From contig SHXZ01000001.1 in the NCBI GenBank assembly GCA_009693045.1, positions 229,082 to 293,081 on the forward strand: a DNA stretch of 64,000 nt. Reading direction: 5' to 3'. The notes beneath the pieces are model-generated. The model saw nothing but the letters and a program-made list of their open reading frames with translations, was not told where the DNA came from and ran no database searches. Shown one piece after another: positions 20,316 through 31,455 of this stretch (within the stretch, counting starts at the first letter, position 1; each line of letters opens with the position of its first letter). Made by a program: the position numbers and the translations under genes. Origin of the DNA: Dehalococcoidia bacterium. GTDB lineage: Bacteria > Chloroflexota > Dehalococcoidia > Lucifugimonadales > SHYT01.

Positions 20316-23300
20316 TTGAGTCTTTCGTCCACTCTTCGTATCATCAAGAAGCCGCACGCATCGGGTCAGGGAAACGTGTTCACCCACTTACACACCCATA
20401 CCGAATACAGCCTGCTGGACGGCCTCTGCCAGATCCAGCCGCTTGTGCAACGCTGCAAAGAACTGGGGATGGCCGCGCTGGCCATCACCGACCACGGCGC
20501 CCTGTACGGCGCCGTCGAGTTCTACCAGGCCTGCCGCGACGCCGGCGTCAAGCCAATCATCGGCTGTGAGCTGTACGTCGCCAGGGACACCCGCCACTCC
20601 CGCGCCGCCGGCGACAAGCAGCCGTATCACCTCACCGTCATCGCCAAGAACAACGCGGGCTACCACAACCTTGTCCAGCTCGTCACCAAGGCGCACCTGG
20701 AAGGTTTCTACTACAAGCCGCGCGTTGACCGGGAGCTGCTCGCCCAGCACCGCGAAGGGCTGATCGTCCTCTCCGGCTGCCTCAACGGCGAAGTCGCGCG
20801 CCTGCTCACCGAAGGTCTGCGGGACGAGGCCGAGGCCACCGCGCGGTGGTACGCCGAGACCTTCCCCGGCGACTTCTTCCTGGAGCTCCAGCGGCACGAA
20901 GCCGTGCCCGGGCTGGACGAGGTCAATCAAAAGCTCGTCGCCCTGGCGCGCGAAACCGGCCTGCCGCTCGTGGCCACCAACGACTTCCATTACGTCAATC
21001 GCGAGGACGCGCCGCTCCAGGACATCCTCATCTGCATCCACACCGGCACCAACGTCAAAGATGCCGCTCGTCTTAAGATGGACGGCGACTCGTACTACCT
21101 AAAAAGCCCCCAGGAGATGGCGGAACTGTTTGCCGACGTGCCGGAGGCGCTGGAGAACACGGCGCGCATCGCCGAGCGCTGCGACGTTACGCTTGAATTC
21201 GGCGTCCCCAAGCTGCCCCACTACGAGACACCCAACGACCAGACCGCCGAGGCCTACCTGCGCCACCTCTGCGACGAGGGCTTCAAGCGGCGCGTGCCGG
21301 ACGCGCCCGCGTTCTACCGCGAGCGCCTGGAGTACGAGCTGGACGTCATCATCAGGACCCGCTTCCCCGACTATTTCCTGGTCGTCATGGACATCGCCAA
21401 CTTCACCCGCCGCAGCGGCATCCTCTTCGGGGTGCGTGGCAGCGCGGCCGCCAGCCTCGCTTTGTACTGCCTCGGCGTCACCGACGTGGACCCCATGCCG
21501 CATAAGCTCGTCTTTGAGCGCTTCCTGAACCTGGAGCGCAAGGACATGCCGGATATTGACATGGACTTCCAGGACGATCGCCGCGACGAGGTGCTCCAGT
21601 ACATCGTCCAGCGGTACGGCAAAGACCACGTGGCACAGATCGTCACCTTCGGCACGATGGGACCGAAGGCAGCGCTGCGTGACACGGGCCGCGCCCTGGG
21701 CATGGCCTACGCCGACGTTGACGCCGTTGCCCGCATGGTGCCCTTCATGGCGCGTACGCTGGAAGACGCCATGGGGCAGGATCCGAAGCTCAGGGAGCAG
21801 GCCAACGCGGACCCCGACCTCTACCGCCTCATCACGACCGCGCAGAAGCTGGAGGGCGTGGTCCGCAACGTCAGCACCCACGCCGCCGGCGTCGTCATCT
21901 CCAAGGAACCCCTCGCCGAGCACGCCCCACTTCAGCGCCCCATCCGCGCCGGCGCCGGCGACCTCGCCATGACCCAGTACGCCATGGAGCCCATCCAGCA
22001 GCTCGGCCTGCTCAAAATGGACATCCTTGGCCTCGCCAACCTCACCATCCTAAAGCGCGCCGTGGAGAACGTTGAGAAGACCCGTGGCATCCGTCTGGAC
22101 CTCCAGAAGATCCCCCTGGACGATTCCAAGACCTTTGCGATGCTCACCCGCGGCGACACCACCGACCTGTTCCAGCTTGAGAGCGCTGGCATGCGTCGTT
22201 ATATCAAGCAGCTCAAGCCCACCGAGTTCTCCGACCTGGTCGCCATGGTCGCCCTCTACCGGCCCGGCCCCATGGAGCACATCACCACCTACATCCAGGC
22301 GAAGCACCGAGAAATTGAGATACGGCACCCGCACCCCGTCCTCAAGGAGATCCTGGAGGACACGTACGGCGTCATCGTCTACCAGGATCAGGTGCTCTTC
22401 ATCGTCCGTGAGTTCGCGGGCTACTCCCTGGGCCAGGCCGACATCGTCCGCAAGGCCATGGGCAAGAAGGTCCCGGAGATCATGCAGAAGGAGCGGGAGC
22501 GGTTCGTCCAGGGCGCGCTGGCCAAGGGCTTTTCCGTTGAGGAGGCCGACGAGGTCTTCAACCTTATCCTGCCCTTCGCTGGCTATGCCTTCAACAAAGC
22601 CCACAGCGTCAGCTACGCCCTCCTGGCCTACTGGACGGCGTACTTCAAAGCCAACTACCCGCCCGAGTACCTCCTCGCGGTGCTCAACACCCGCGCGGGC
22701 AATCTGGAACGGGTTGCCACCTCCGTCGGCGAGTGCATCCGCCTCGGCATCCCGGTGCTGCCCCCGGACATCAACCACAGCGACGTGGACTTCGCCATAG
22801 GCGCGTCGCCGGAGGGACAGCAGGCGATTCGCTTCGGCCTCGCCGTCGTGAAGAACGTCGGCGAGGCGTGGGTGAAGACGCTGGTGGAAGCTCGCAACGG
22901 CCGCCCGTTCCAGTCCGTCGCCGACTTCTTCCGCCGCGTGGACCGCAGCGCCGTCAACCGCCGCGCCCTAGAGGGCCTGGTCAAGGTCGGCGCGTTTGAC
23001 TCGCTGGACGTTGAGCGCGGCGCGCTGCTCGCCTCGTTGGACAGGCTCCTTGCCATCGCCCAGCGCGAGACCAAGCTTCGCAAGAGCGGCCAGGTTAGCC
23101 TCTTCGGTCTCGCCGACGCCGAGGAGCCAGACACTACACTCGGCATGGAGACGACCACTGGCGAGCCGGTGAGCGCGGACGAGCGCCGCGAGTGGGAGCG
23201 CGAGCACATCGGCGTCGCCCTGACCGACAACCCGATGCTCAAGGTGCTGCCGCTCCTCGCCGACGCCGGGGCCATCATCTCCGTCCACGACCTGGATCCG

Positions 23301-23996
23301 GAGCAGGAGGGCGAACGCGTGACCGTCGGCGGCCTGGTGGCCTCCGTGCAACAGCGCCTCACGCGCGAGAACAAGCCCTTTCTCATCGCCCAGGTCGCCC
23401 TCGTGGACGGCGAGGTGGAGGCCATCGCGTGGCCGGACGCCTACCAGCGCACCCGCGCCGCTCTCACCGAAGGCGCGCTGGTCCTCATCACGGGCCGCCT
23501 GCGCAGCCGCGACGACCGCATCACGCTCATCTGTGACGAAGTGACACCGTATCAGGAGGGACTCGCGTTGAGTCGTGAGGAACAGGCGGCGCCGGCCCGC
23601 CTCGCCGAGCAAAGCCCCGCCTATCAATCCAAACCGCGCAACGGCAACGGCTCAGTAACGCGCGCGAATGGGAGCGGGACGCGTAGCAATGGAGCGAACG
23701 GCAACGGTGGCGAGCCCAAGCCCATGACGGCGCCCGTGCCGGCCATTCCCGTGCGCGTCTTGGTCCTGCGGCTGCAAGAAACGGGCCGCCCGTTTGAGGA
23801 CGAAGCGAGGATGAAGGACGCGATCCGCCTGGTCCTCGGCCACCAGGGGCAGGACCGAGTGCTGGTTGAGGTGATCGAGGCGGGCCGCCGCGTTCGGCTG
23901 GAGACGCCCTTTACCACGCAGCTCCGCCCCGAGCTTCAGTTGGAGCTGGAGGCGATGCTCGGTCCTGGGGTGGTGAGGGTGGAGGGAGAGGGTTAG
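20316..23996 (+). CDS. dnaE: DNA polymerase III subunit alpha
   Basis: PHP domain HLHTHTEYSLLDG...; PDIDMDFQDDRRDEVLQYIVQRYG; C-terminal OB region. Confidence 0.97.
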   Translation: MSLSSTLRIIKKPHASGQGNVFTHLHTHTEYSLLDGLCQIQPLVQRCKELGMAALAITDHGALYGAVEFYQACRDAGVKPIIGCELYVARDTRHSRAAGDKQPYHLTVIAKNNAGYHNLVQLVTKAHLEGFYYKPRVDRELLAQHREGLIVLSGCLNGEVARLLTEGLRDEAEATARWYAETFPGDFFLELQRHEAVPGLDEVNQKLVALARETGLPLVATNDFHYVNREDAPLQDILICIHTGTNVKDAARLKMDGDSYYLKSPQEMAELFADVPEALENTARIAERCDVTLEFGVPKLPHYETPNDQTAEAYLRHLCDEGFKRRVPDAPAFYRERLEYELDVIIRTRFPDYFLVVMDIANFTRRSGILFGVRGSAAASLALYCLGVTDVDPMPHKLVFERFLNLERKDMPDIDMDFQDDRRDEVLQYIVQRYGKDHVAQIVTFGTMGPKAALRDTGRALGMAYADVDAVARMVPFMARTLEDAMGQDPKLREQANADPDLYRLITTAQKLEGVVRNVSTHAAGVVISKEPLAEHAPLQRPIRAGAGDLAMTQYAMEPIQQLGLLKMDILGLANLTILKRAVENVEKTRGIRLDLQKIPLDDSKTFAMLTRGDTTDLFQLESAGMRRYIKQLKPTEFSDLVAMVALYRPGPMEHITTYIQAKHREIEIRHPHPVLKEILEDTYGVIVYQDQVLFIVREFAGYSLGQADIVRKAMGKKVPEIMQKERERFVQGALAKGFSVEEADEVFNLILPFAGYAFNKAHSVSYALLAYWTAYFKANYPPEYLLAVLNTRAGNLERVATSVGECIRLGIPVLPPDINHSDVDFAIGASPEGQQAIRFGLAVVKNVGEAWVKTLVEARNGRPFQSVADFFRRVDRSAVNRRALEGLVKVGAFDSLDVERGALLASLDRLLAIAQRETKLRKSGQVSLFGLADAEEPDTTLGMETTTGEPVSADERREWEREHIGVALTDNPMLKVLPLLADAGAIISVHDLDPEQEGERVTVGGLVASVQQRLTRENKPFLIAQVALVDGEVEAIAWPDAYQRTRAALTEGALVLITGRLRSRDDRITLICDEVTPYQEGLALSREEQAAPARLAEQSPAYQSKPRNGNGSVTRANGSGTRSNGANGNGGEPKPMTAPVPAIPVRVLVLRLQETGRPFEDEARMKDAIRLVLGHQGQDRVLVEVIEAGRRVRLETPFTTQLRPELQLELEAMLGPGVVRVEGEG

Positions 23997-24410
23997 GGCT
24001 TGCCCTGAGCGAAGTGAATGGGTGCCCCTGGAACGATGCCAGGCCTGCGTAACGGTGGCACTAACGACGTGGTGCAAGCGTTCTTCTGGCTCTCCTCGGT
24101 CGCTGCGCGACACCGGAATGACACCGTCTCGTTCGCGCTTCTTCACACGGAACCGGCAAAGCCCCGTCTGAAAAGTTTCTGGGAAGGGTCTGGGAAACCG
24201 TCTTTGTAAAGAGGGTTTCCCAGTGAAGGAAGATCACCGGAGCAACCCTCACCCTGTGCCCTTTTCATACCCAGCCCGCTGCCGCAGCCGTGCAGCCCGC
24301 CGCCGCTCCCCACCACCCCGTGGCGCGTCCTCTTTCTCTCTCCCCTTGTGGAAGAGGGAAAGAGGGTGAGGAGTAGTTCGCTCGCGGCAACCTGACTGCG
24401 CTACCTTTCC

Positions 24411-24584
24411 CTAGGAAAACAGAAAGTTGATGGGCCCCGCAAAGGAACGCCATGCGTACTCCCCGTTGCCTAGAGGAAGCACATCAGGTGTCGTCAGAAA
24501 ATATATGAATGAGAAGAAGGTCCAGATTGCCAGTCCACCAACGCCACCACGGGTCTGGTTAGCGCCAGGTCCGCGATTCCTCAT
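24411..24584 (-). CDS. Small hypothetical membrane protein
   Basis: MRNRGPGANQTRGGVGGLAIWTFFSFIYFLTTPDVLPLGNGEYAWRSFAGPINFLFS; one hydrophobic segment. Confidence 0.35.
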   Translation of the reverse strand: MRNRGPGANQTRGGVGGLAIWTFFSFIYFLTTPDVLPLGNGEYAWRSFAGPINFLFS

Positions 24585-24753
24585 GCTTTCCCTCCTCGCC
24601 TTGTCGTCATTCTGAGCAGGATAAGCCGAAGCTGATGGGGTGAGGGTGAGAGGTACCCTGCGAAGCAGGCGACAGCGTCGCAAGATTCCTCGCACAGGTG
24701 GATACCATCCCGCTGGTCACTCAATTCCCGTCTCCACATTAAGTGGAGACGGG

Positions 24754-25314
24754 TTAGGGGTGAGGCGATCGTTCCCCCTCCATCTCCAGCAACCGCGCCT
24801 TCATCGCCAGCCCGCCGCCGTAGCCGTGCAGCCCGCCGCTGCTCCCTACTACCCGGTGACACGGGATGATCAGCGGGATGGGGTTCCGCGCCATCGCCTG
24901 CCCCGCGGCGCGGACCGCCAGCGCGTTCCCTGCTTGGGTCGCCAGCCACGCGTACGTCCGGGTCTCGCCCCGATGAATGCGCTGGCACGCCTCCCACGCG
25001 GCCCGGAAGAACGAGGGCGCGTCCTCCAAGTCCAGCGGCGTCGTGAAAGTCACCGGCTCGCCCGCCAGGTACTCCGTCACCTGGTCGCGCACCGAGCCCA
25101 ACGCCGCGTCGTCTCGGGAAGCGCCGTCAAGCGCGGCCCCCGCCGCCTCCAGCGCGCGCCGCTCCGTCTGCTCCGGCAGCGTCAGCAGCCGCAGCCCGCG
25201 CGGGCCCGCCGCCGCCGTCACCCACCCTAGCGCCGTGGGGAACACCGTGAAGCTCAAGCCCGCAGCCCGTGGTCCTGTTCCGCCGGCGGCGCGGTCCAAC
25301 GTAACGGTACTCAT
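24754..25314 (-). CDS. ogt: Methylated-DNA--[protein]-cysteine S-methyltransferase
   Basis: AVRAAGQAMARNPIPLIIPCHRVVGSSGGLHGYGGGLAMKARLLEMEG. Confidence 0.92.
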   Translation of the reverse strand: MSTVTLDRAAGGTGPRAAGLSFTVFPTALGWVTAAAGPRGLRLLTLPEQTERRALEAAGAALDGASRDDAALGSVRDQVTEYLAGEPVTFTTPLDLEDAPSFFRAAWEACQRIHRGETRTYAWLATQAGNALAVRAAGQAMARNPIPLIIPCHRVVGSSGGLHGYGGGLAMKARLLEMEGERSPHP

Positions 25315-25473
25315 CTTCGCCCCTTTCGCAAATCGCCTTCAGCGTGTGGGCCGGCTAGCTCCCACACCAACTCTACCTCATGGCAACGCCAAGCACCAAC
25401 GCCAAGCTGCCTTCCCATCCTGCCCTCGCTGACCAGGGTCTTTTAGTTATCGATCCCTTGTGGCAAAGGAATG

Positions 25474-25503
25474 TGTAGGGGCAATTCATGAATTGCCCCT
25501 ACA
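25474..25503. repeat. Perfect 30-bp palindrome of the GTAGGGGC...GCCCCTAC family
   Basis: TGTAGGGGCAATTCATGAATTGCCCCTACA. Confidence 0.85.
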
Positions 25504-25923
25504 AGTCTCCAGAGACTCGGCACTATGAGCGAGAAGGGGAGCCAAGGAGATAACTGAAAGACCCTGCCCTCGCCGACACCCCCCTCTTTCCAGAAAAGAC
25601 CATATATTCTATTCTGAGCTAGTAGAGCTTCGCACCTCACCACCCAGTAGCGCCCGCGCCCGAGGAGTTCGCCATGACCACGAGGAATCAGCCGAGCGCC
25701 CAACCTGGAAACAGCAACGCGCTCACGCCCTGCCTCGAGCAAGGCGAATGGGCGTCTTCTGCACCCGCTAGCCGCAAGAGGCATTCGTTCCCTCACATTT
25801 TGAAAACGAAAACGAGCATAGAAAAAACAATGAAAGCGAACGCATCGCGATTCCACCGCACGGAAGGGAAATCAGGAACATGCCTAAATGGGGCACATCA
25901 ATGCCGCCAAGTGGGGCCTCGTC

Positions 25924-27159
25924 TCAGTGGGCCTGCCCCGTCCCGCCGGGCGCCCTGCGGAACGGCACCGGAATGAGGATGACGGTCGCCGTCAACGCCG
26001 TCGCCGCCGAGTACCAGAACGCCGCCTTGATGCCGAAGTGGCCGACGATGACCCCCGCGATGATCGGCGCCGTCAGCGTAAACGGTTGGCTGAACAGCCC
26101 CATCACCCCCATGGAGCTTGACTGCACCCGTTTGTCCGCCACATCCATCACCGCCGACGTCGTGACATTCGCCACCGCGTAGAAGAACAGCCCCAGCGCG
26201 GCCACCACCAGCGCAAGCGGGATACCCTTGGGCGCGAACACTAGCGCGATGTACAGCAGGCCCATGATGAAAAAGCTAGGCAACATCACCGCCTTGCGGC
26301 CATATCGGTCCGACAACATGCCCATGATCGGCTGGGAGACGGCGCCAAGCAAGTACAGCAGCGCGACGTACACGCCGAGCACGAACGAGGAGTACCCAAG
26401 CGTCTCCCGGATGTAGATGGGGAAGAACGTCTGGATAGTGATGTTCGCCATTCCCATGAACGCGTTGGCGCCCATGACCGCGAGCACCTGCCGCTGCGTA
26501 AGCAGATTGCCGAGGCCTCGGACGTACGAGCGGAACGAAGGCCGCGGCCCCTGGTCCGCCTGGAACACCCTGCCAACACTCCTCCAGATGAGGATGGCGG
26601 CCAGCACGGACGGCAGCAGGTGCCACTGGAGCACCCCACGCCAGGCGAACGCTCCAATGAGCGCTCCCACCGCCAGCGGCGCAACGGCGTCGCCGATGCT
26701 GGCGCCGGTGCCGTGGATGGAGAGCGCCATGCCGCGCCGTTCTGGGAACCGGAGCGAGATGGAGCCGATGGCCGCCGGGTGCCATAACGCGCTTCCAAGC
26801 CCCGCCAGGGCGGCTGCCGGCAGCACCCAGCCATAGGAAGGCGCGAGCCCGATGAAGAAATAGCCGAGCCCGAAGGAGATGAGGGCCGCAGCCAAGATGA
26901 GCGCAACGTGCCGCCGGTACAAGTCCGCAATGAAGCCGGAAGGAAGGTTGAGGCCGCTGGACACCGATTGTCGGACCGTGGACATCGTCCCCACCTGAAC
27001 GCTGCTCAGAGACAGGTCGGATTTAACCGAGGGGATGATGAGGGAAAACATGACCTGGTACCAGTGGACCACCACGTGACCCAAGGTCAACGAGATGAGC
27101 AGCACCAAGCTTGAGCGGCCCATTTTCCCAAAGTCCCGGACTATCTTCGGCAATCGCAT
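25924..27159 (-). CDS. MFS transporter (fosmidomycin-resistance-like)
   Basis: 411-aa MFS: GHVVVHWYQVMFSLIIPSVKSDLSLSSVQVGTMSTVRQSVSSGLNLPSGFIADLYRR. Confidence 0.85.
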   Translation of the reverse strand: MRLPKIVRDFGKMGRSSLVLLISLTLGHVVVHWYQVMFSLIIPSVKSDLSLSSVQVGTMSTVRQSVSSGLNLPSGFIADLYRRHVALILAAALISFGLGYFFIGLAPSYGWVLPAAALAGLGSALWHPAAIGSISLRFPERRGMALSIHGTGASIGDAVAPLAVGALIGAFAWRGVLQWHLLPSVLAAILIWRSVGRVFQADQGPRPSFRSYVRGLGNLLTQRQVLAVMGANAFMGMANITIQTFFPIYIRETLGYSSFVLGVYVALLYLLGAVSQPIMGMLSDRYGRKAVMLPSFFIMGLLYIALVFAPKGIPLALVVAALGLFFYAVANVTTSAVMDVADKRVQSSSMGVMGLFSQPFTLTAPIIAGVIVGHFGIKAAFWYSAATALTATVILIPVPFRRAPGGTGQAH

Positions 27160-27524
27160 CTCTGTCCCTCAAAGTCGCTAGTTTTGCGGCGCGCCAACTA
27201 GGGAGCGGTGTGCAGATGGTAGGGACTGACGGCGTGGCTGTCAACGATACGCCAGCGCCGTCCGGGGCCTTCCGGTCGCCTGTCGTTCCTCGCCATAGTT
27301 CCTATTGCATCGGGACTGTGGCGAGGAATCCGTATCTCATGGTTGCTTACCAGGGCGGCCCCCTGTCCGTCAACGCCTACGTGAGAGGACCGCGCTTCGT
27401 CATCCGTTGCCCGCCCTCGAGCCGAGGTTTATAATGAGGTGTATTCGCGCCCAACGCCGTGGACGTGACGCCGCATCGGAACCAGCCCACGCTGTTGAGA
27501 CGCCCCCGCACCATGAGGTAGAAC

Positions 27525-28550
27525 ATGACGACAAGCGTTAGCCGCGTCCGCATCGCTGTGGACGCCATGGGCGGCGACTTCGGCCCCGCCGAGATCGTCG
27601 CGGGCGCCGCCGAGGCCGCGCGTGCCGGCGACGTGGAGATCCTCCTCGTCGGCGACGAGGAGCCACTCAAAGCCGAGCTTGCGAAGCTCGGCGCGGCCAG
27701 GCTCCCGCTTGCCATCGTCCCCTCGCAGGGCGTCATCCACGAGGGCGAGTCGCCGGTCCATGCCCTGCGCCAGAATCCGCGCGCCTCCGTCGCCGTGGCT
27801 GGCGGCCTGGTCAAGGCGGGCAAGGCCGCGGGCTTCGTCACCATGGGCTCCACCGGCGCAGCCGTCGCCGTCGCCACCTTCACCATGGGCACGCTGGACG
27901 GCGTTGAACGCGCCTCCCTTGGTGGCCCCATTATCGGCTTCTCTCCCAAGACCGTGCTCGTGGATCTGGGCAGCAACGTGGACACCCGCCCCGCCCAGAT
28001 GGTGCAGTTCGCCGCCATGGGCGCGGCCCTCGCCCGCGTGCTGTTGGACGTCGCCGAGCCACGCGTCGCGCTGCTCAGCGTCGGCGCTGAAGAGGGCAAG
28101 GGCAACCGCCAGGCCAAGGAAGCGTACCCGCTGCTCAAGGCCAGCGGCCTTCGCTTCGTCGGCAATGTGGAAGGCCACGACCTGTTCCTGTCCGACCCCA
28201 AGGCCGAGGTCGTTGTCTGCGACGGCTTCGTGGGCAACGTCCTTCTCAAAGTGCTGGAGGGCGTGGGCGCGGCCACCGCCGCTCATCTGGAACACGCCCT
28301 CGCTGGCAAGCTCCCCGACGCCCAGCGGCGCGCTCTCATCCGGGAGGTCTACGATCTGTACAATGTGTCCGAGCGCTTCGGGGGCGGACCGCTCATGGGC
28401 ATCAACGGCGTCGCGGTCGTCGGGCACGGACGAGCTCGCGCCGCCGCCATCGCCCAGGCCATCAACACGGCGCGCCGGTGCATCCAGATGCGCCTGGTCG
28501 ACCGAATGCGCGAGGAACTGGGACGCATCAAAGCCGCCGCTTCGGCATAG
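27525..28550 (+). CDS. plsX: Phosphate acyltransferase PlsX
   Basis: VRIAVDAMGGDFGPAEIVAGAAEAARAG...; C-terminal GGGPLMGINGVAVVGHGRA. Confidence 0.93.
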   Translation: MTTSVSRVRIAVDAMGGDFGPAEIVAGAAEAARAGDVEILLVGDEEPLKAELAKLGAARLPLAIVPSQGVIHEGESPVHALRQNPRASVAVAGGLVKAGKAAGFVTMGSTGAAVAVATFTMGTLDGVERASLGGPIIGFSPKTVLVDLGSNVDTRPAQMVQFAAMGAALARVLLDVAEPRVALLSVGAEEGKGNRQAKEAYPLLKASGLRFVGNVEGHDLFLSDPKAEVVVCDGFVGNVLLKVLEGVGAATAAHLEHALAGKLPDAQRRALIREVYDLYNVSERFGGGPLMGINGVAVVGHGRARAAAIAQAINTARRCIQMRLVDRMREELGRIKAAASA

Positions 28551-28605
28551 GTCATGGCAACCTAGGAAAGTTTCCAGGCTCCTACCGGAGGTCGACAGCT
28601 TACAT

Positions 28606-28755
28606 TGCTGAACAACCCCTTCTCCCCTGATGGGAGAAGGCGGGGATGAGGGTGAAACCTCACCCACAAAGCGCATAACAAGAACGAGCAGACGTTGTGC
28701 ACTGACCGCCAACTCCTTCCCCTTGGATGGGGGAAGGTCGGGATGGAGGTGAAAC
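28606..28755. repeat. Two family-A palindromic repeats between plsX and fabG
   Basis: cttctcccctgatgggagaaggcggggatgagggtgaaac and ccttccccttggatgggggaaggtcgggatggaggtgaaac. Confidence 0.75.
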
Positions 28756-28800
28756 ATCCGTCCATTCCTACCTAGCAGCAAAACAAACATCGGAGGCTCC

Positions 28801-29550
28801 GTGGAAGGTTCCCGCCAGCGCCTGGCCCTCGTCACGGGCTCGTCCCGCGGCATCGGGCGCGCCATCGCCCTCAAGCTCGCGGCGATGGGCCATAGGGTCG
28901 TGATCAACTACGTCACCCGCGAGGACGCGGCCAACGACGTGGTGAAAGCCATCGCCGACCGAGGCGGAAAAGCGCTGGCCGTCCGCGCCGACATCACCAA
29001 GGTGGACCAGGTGGAAGCCATGTTCCAGCGCGCCCTGGAGCTGGGCGAGTCCGTGGAAATCCTCGTCAACAACGCGGGCATCATCAAGGACTCGCTCCTC
29101 ATGCGTATGACCGACGAGACCTGGGACAACGTCCTGGACCTCAACCTCAGGGGGGCTTTTCTGTGCACCCGCACCGCGCTGCGGGGCATGGTGCGCGGGC
29201 GGTGGGGGCGCGTCGTCAACATCGGCTCCGTCGTCGGCATGCTCGGCAACCCCGGGCAGGCCAACTACGCCGCATCCAAGGCGGGCATGATCGGCTTCAC
29301 CCAGAGCGTCGCCAAAGAGGTCGCCAGCCGCAACGTTACCGTCAACTACGTCGCGCCCGGCTACATCACTACCGACATCGTGGAAGGCCTGCCCCAGCCG
29401 ATCAAAGACCGCATCATGGCGCGCATTCCGCTTCAGCGCTTCGGCAAGCCGGAGGAGATCGCCGGCATGGTCGGCTACCTCGTCGGCGACGAGGCCGACT
29501 ACGTCACCGGCCAGGTGTTCGCCGTAGACGGCGGCATCTCCATCGGGTAG
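28801..29550 (+). CDS. fabG: 3-oxoacyl-ACP reductase
   Basis: LALVTGSSRGIGRAIALKLAAMGHRVVINYV...NNAGIIKDSLLMRMTDETWDNVLDLNL...YAASKAGMIGFTQSVAKEVASRN. Confidence 0.9.
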   Translation: MEGSRQRLALVTGSSRGIGRAIALKLAAMGHRVVINYVTREDAANDVVKAIADRGGKALAVRADITKVDQVEAMFQRALELGESVEILVNNAGIIKDSLLMRMTDETWDNVLDLNLRGAFLCTRTALRGMVRGRWGRVVNIGSVVGMLGNPGQANYAASKAGMIGFTQSVAKEVASRNVTVNYVAPGYITTDIVEGLPQPIKDRIMARIPLQRFGKPEEIAGMVGYLVGDEADYVTGQVFAVDGGISIG

Positions 29551-29641
29551 CTCTCATGCGGCTCCAGTCGTCATTCTGAGCCGAAGCCCGGCGAAGGCAA
29601 AGAGTCCATTCCTTTGCACAATCCTCCAAAGGCAGGGTTTC

Positions 29642-30418
29642 ATGTCTCAGGTCTCTTCGTCACTGGACAAGCCGCTAGCCGGCCGCGTGGCCCTCGTTAC
29701 CGGCGGCTCGCGCGGCATCGGCAAAGCCATTGCCCTTGAGTTCGCCTCGCAGGGCTGCGCCATCGCTTTCAACTACCTGCGCCACCACCAGGAGGCCCGC
29801 GAAGCCCAGGCCGCCATAGAATCGCTCGGCGTCCCGTGCCTGCGCCAGCGCGCCAACCTCGCCGAGTCCGCCGAGATCACGTCCTTCGTGCAGGCCGTCC
29901 GCGAGCGCTTCGGCGCGCTCCACTTCATCATCCACAACGCCGCCACCGGCGTGCAGCGCCCGCTCCTGGAGCTGGAGGAAAAGCACTGGCAGTGGACCAT
30001 GGACGTCAACGCACGCTCCGTCTGGCTCCTGGTCAAGGAGGCCGTGAACGCCATGCCCCCCGGCGCCGCCGTCGTCGCCATCAGCAGCCTTGGCTCCCAG
30101 CGCGTGCTCAAGAACTACTTCTCGGTCGGCACGTCTAAAGCCGCCCTGGAGGCCGTCACGCGCTACCTGGCGGTGGAACTGGCCCCGCGCGGCATCCGCG
30201 CCAATGCCGTCGCGGGCGGCCTCGTGGAGACCGACGCCCTTGACCACTTCCCCAATCGCGAGGACATGGTCCGTGAAGCGACTGAGAAAACACCTGCGGG
30301 CCGCATGGTCTCGCCGGAAGACATCGCCAGGACCGTGGCGTTCCTGTGCTCCCCCGCCTCTGATATGATCCGTGGCCAGGTCATCGTCGTGGACGGCGGT
30401 ATGAGCCTCTTGGCGTGA
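29642..30418 (+). CDS. fabL: Enoyl-ACP reductase III-like SDR
   Basis: [64 protein letters not shown]...; FabL-type signature. Confidence 0.8.
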   Translation: MSQVSSSLDKPLAGRVALVTGGSRGIGKAIALEFASQGCAIAFNYLRHHQEAREAQAAIESLGVPCLRQRANLAESAEITSFVQAVRERFGALHFIIHNAATGVQRPLLELEEKHWQWTMDVNARSVWLLVKEAVNAMPPGAAVVAISSLGSQRVLKNYFSVGTSKAALEAVTRYLAVELAPRGIRANAVAGGLVETDALDHFPNREDMVREATEKTPAGRMVSPEDIARTVAFLCSPASDMIRGQVIVVDGGMSLLA

Positions 30419-30473
30419 GGTTGTGATACTCTCTCCCAGAGTGAGAGGGTGAGGGAACACTCGGAGGTGCCTC

Positions 30474-31283
30474 ATGCCAGGTAGAGTCCAGGGCAAAGTG
30501 GCGCTGATAACAGGCTCGGCGCGTGGCCTTGGCGCGGCGTGCGCCACCGTCCTCGCCCGCGAGGGCGCCAAGGTCGTCGTCACCGACATCCTGGACGACG
30601 ACGGCGAGCGCCGCGCGGCCCTTATCCGTGAGTGCGGCGGCGACGCCATCTACGTGCACCTCAACGTCCTCGTGCGCACCGAATGGCAGCACGCCGTAGA
30701 GCGCGCGGTCCAGACCTACGGTCGCCTGGACGTCTTGGTCAACAACGTAGGCGGCGGTGGCGCCGCACTGGCTGGCGCAGCCTCCGGCGCGGCCGGCGTG
30801 CCGCTCTCGGCCCTCGGCAACATAGAGCAGGCGACCAAGGAATCGTGGGAGCGCGTCCAGGATGTCAATGCCACCTCCACGTTCCTCGGCACCCAGGCCG
30901 TCGTCCCCCTCATGCGCCGCCAGGCGAGCGGCTGCATCATCAACATCTCGTCCGTTTACGGCATCGTCGGCTCGCAAGGCGCCGCTGCCTACCACGCGGC
31001 CAAGGGCGCCGTCCGCCTCTTCACCAAGGCCACCGCCATGCAGCTCGCCAAAGACGGCATCCGCGTCAACTCCATCCACCCGGGCCACACCAAGAGCTAT
31101 GGCCTGGTCAGCCGCACCTGGATGGACGACCAGCGCCGCGAGGAGCTGCTGCCCAAGTACCCGCTGGGCCGCCTCGGCGAGCCGGAGGACATCGGCTACG
31201 GCGCGCTCTTCCTCGCCTCCGACGCCTCCTCTTTCATCACTGGCGTCGAGCTGGTCATAGACGGCGGCTACACCGCGCAGTGA
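30474..31283 (+). CDS. SDR-family oxidoreductase
   Basis: KVALITGSARGLGAACATVLAREGAKVVVTD...YHAAKGAVRLFTKATAMQLAKDGIRVNSIHPG. Confidence 0.88.
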   Translation: MPGRVQGKVALITGSARGLGAACATVLAREGAKVVVTDILDDDGERRAALIRECGGDAIYVHLNVLVRTEWQHAVERAVQTYGRLDVLVNNVGGGGAALAGAASGAAGVPLSALGNIEQATKESWERVQDVNATSTFLGTQAVVPLMRRQASGCIINISSVYGIVGSQGAAAYHAAKGAVRLFTKATAMQLAKDGIRVNSIHPGHTKSYGLVSRTWMDDQRREELLPKYPLGRLGEPEDIGYGALFLASDASSFITGVELVIDGGYTAQ

Positions 31284-31400
31284 CCCACATACGACACGCC
31301 GCCCGGCTGGGCGCTCGTGCAGGCGCAAGGTCACCTCGCCCCCGCACGTCCGCGCCGCACCGGGTTCCGTCACTCTGATGGGACGCGTCGCCACCGACAC

Positions 31401-31428
31401 GTAGGGGCGCAGCATGCTGCGCCCTTAC
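31401..31428. repeat. GTAGGGGC palindromic repeat
   Basis: GTAGGGGCGCAGCATGCTGCGCCCTTAC, near-perfect inverted repeat. Confidence 0.7.
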
Positions 31429-31455
31429 GTAGTTCCCTCTCCCTCTGGGAGAGGG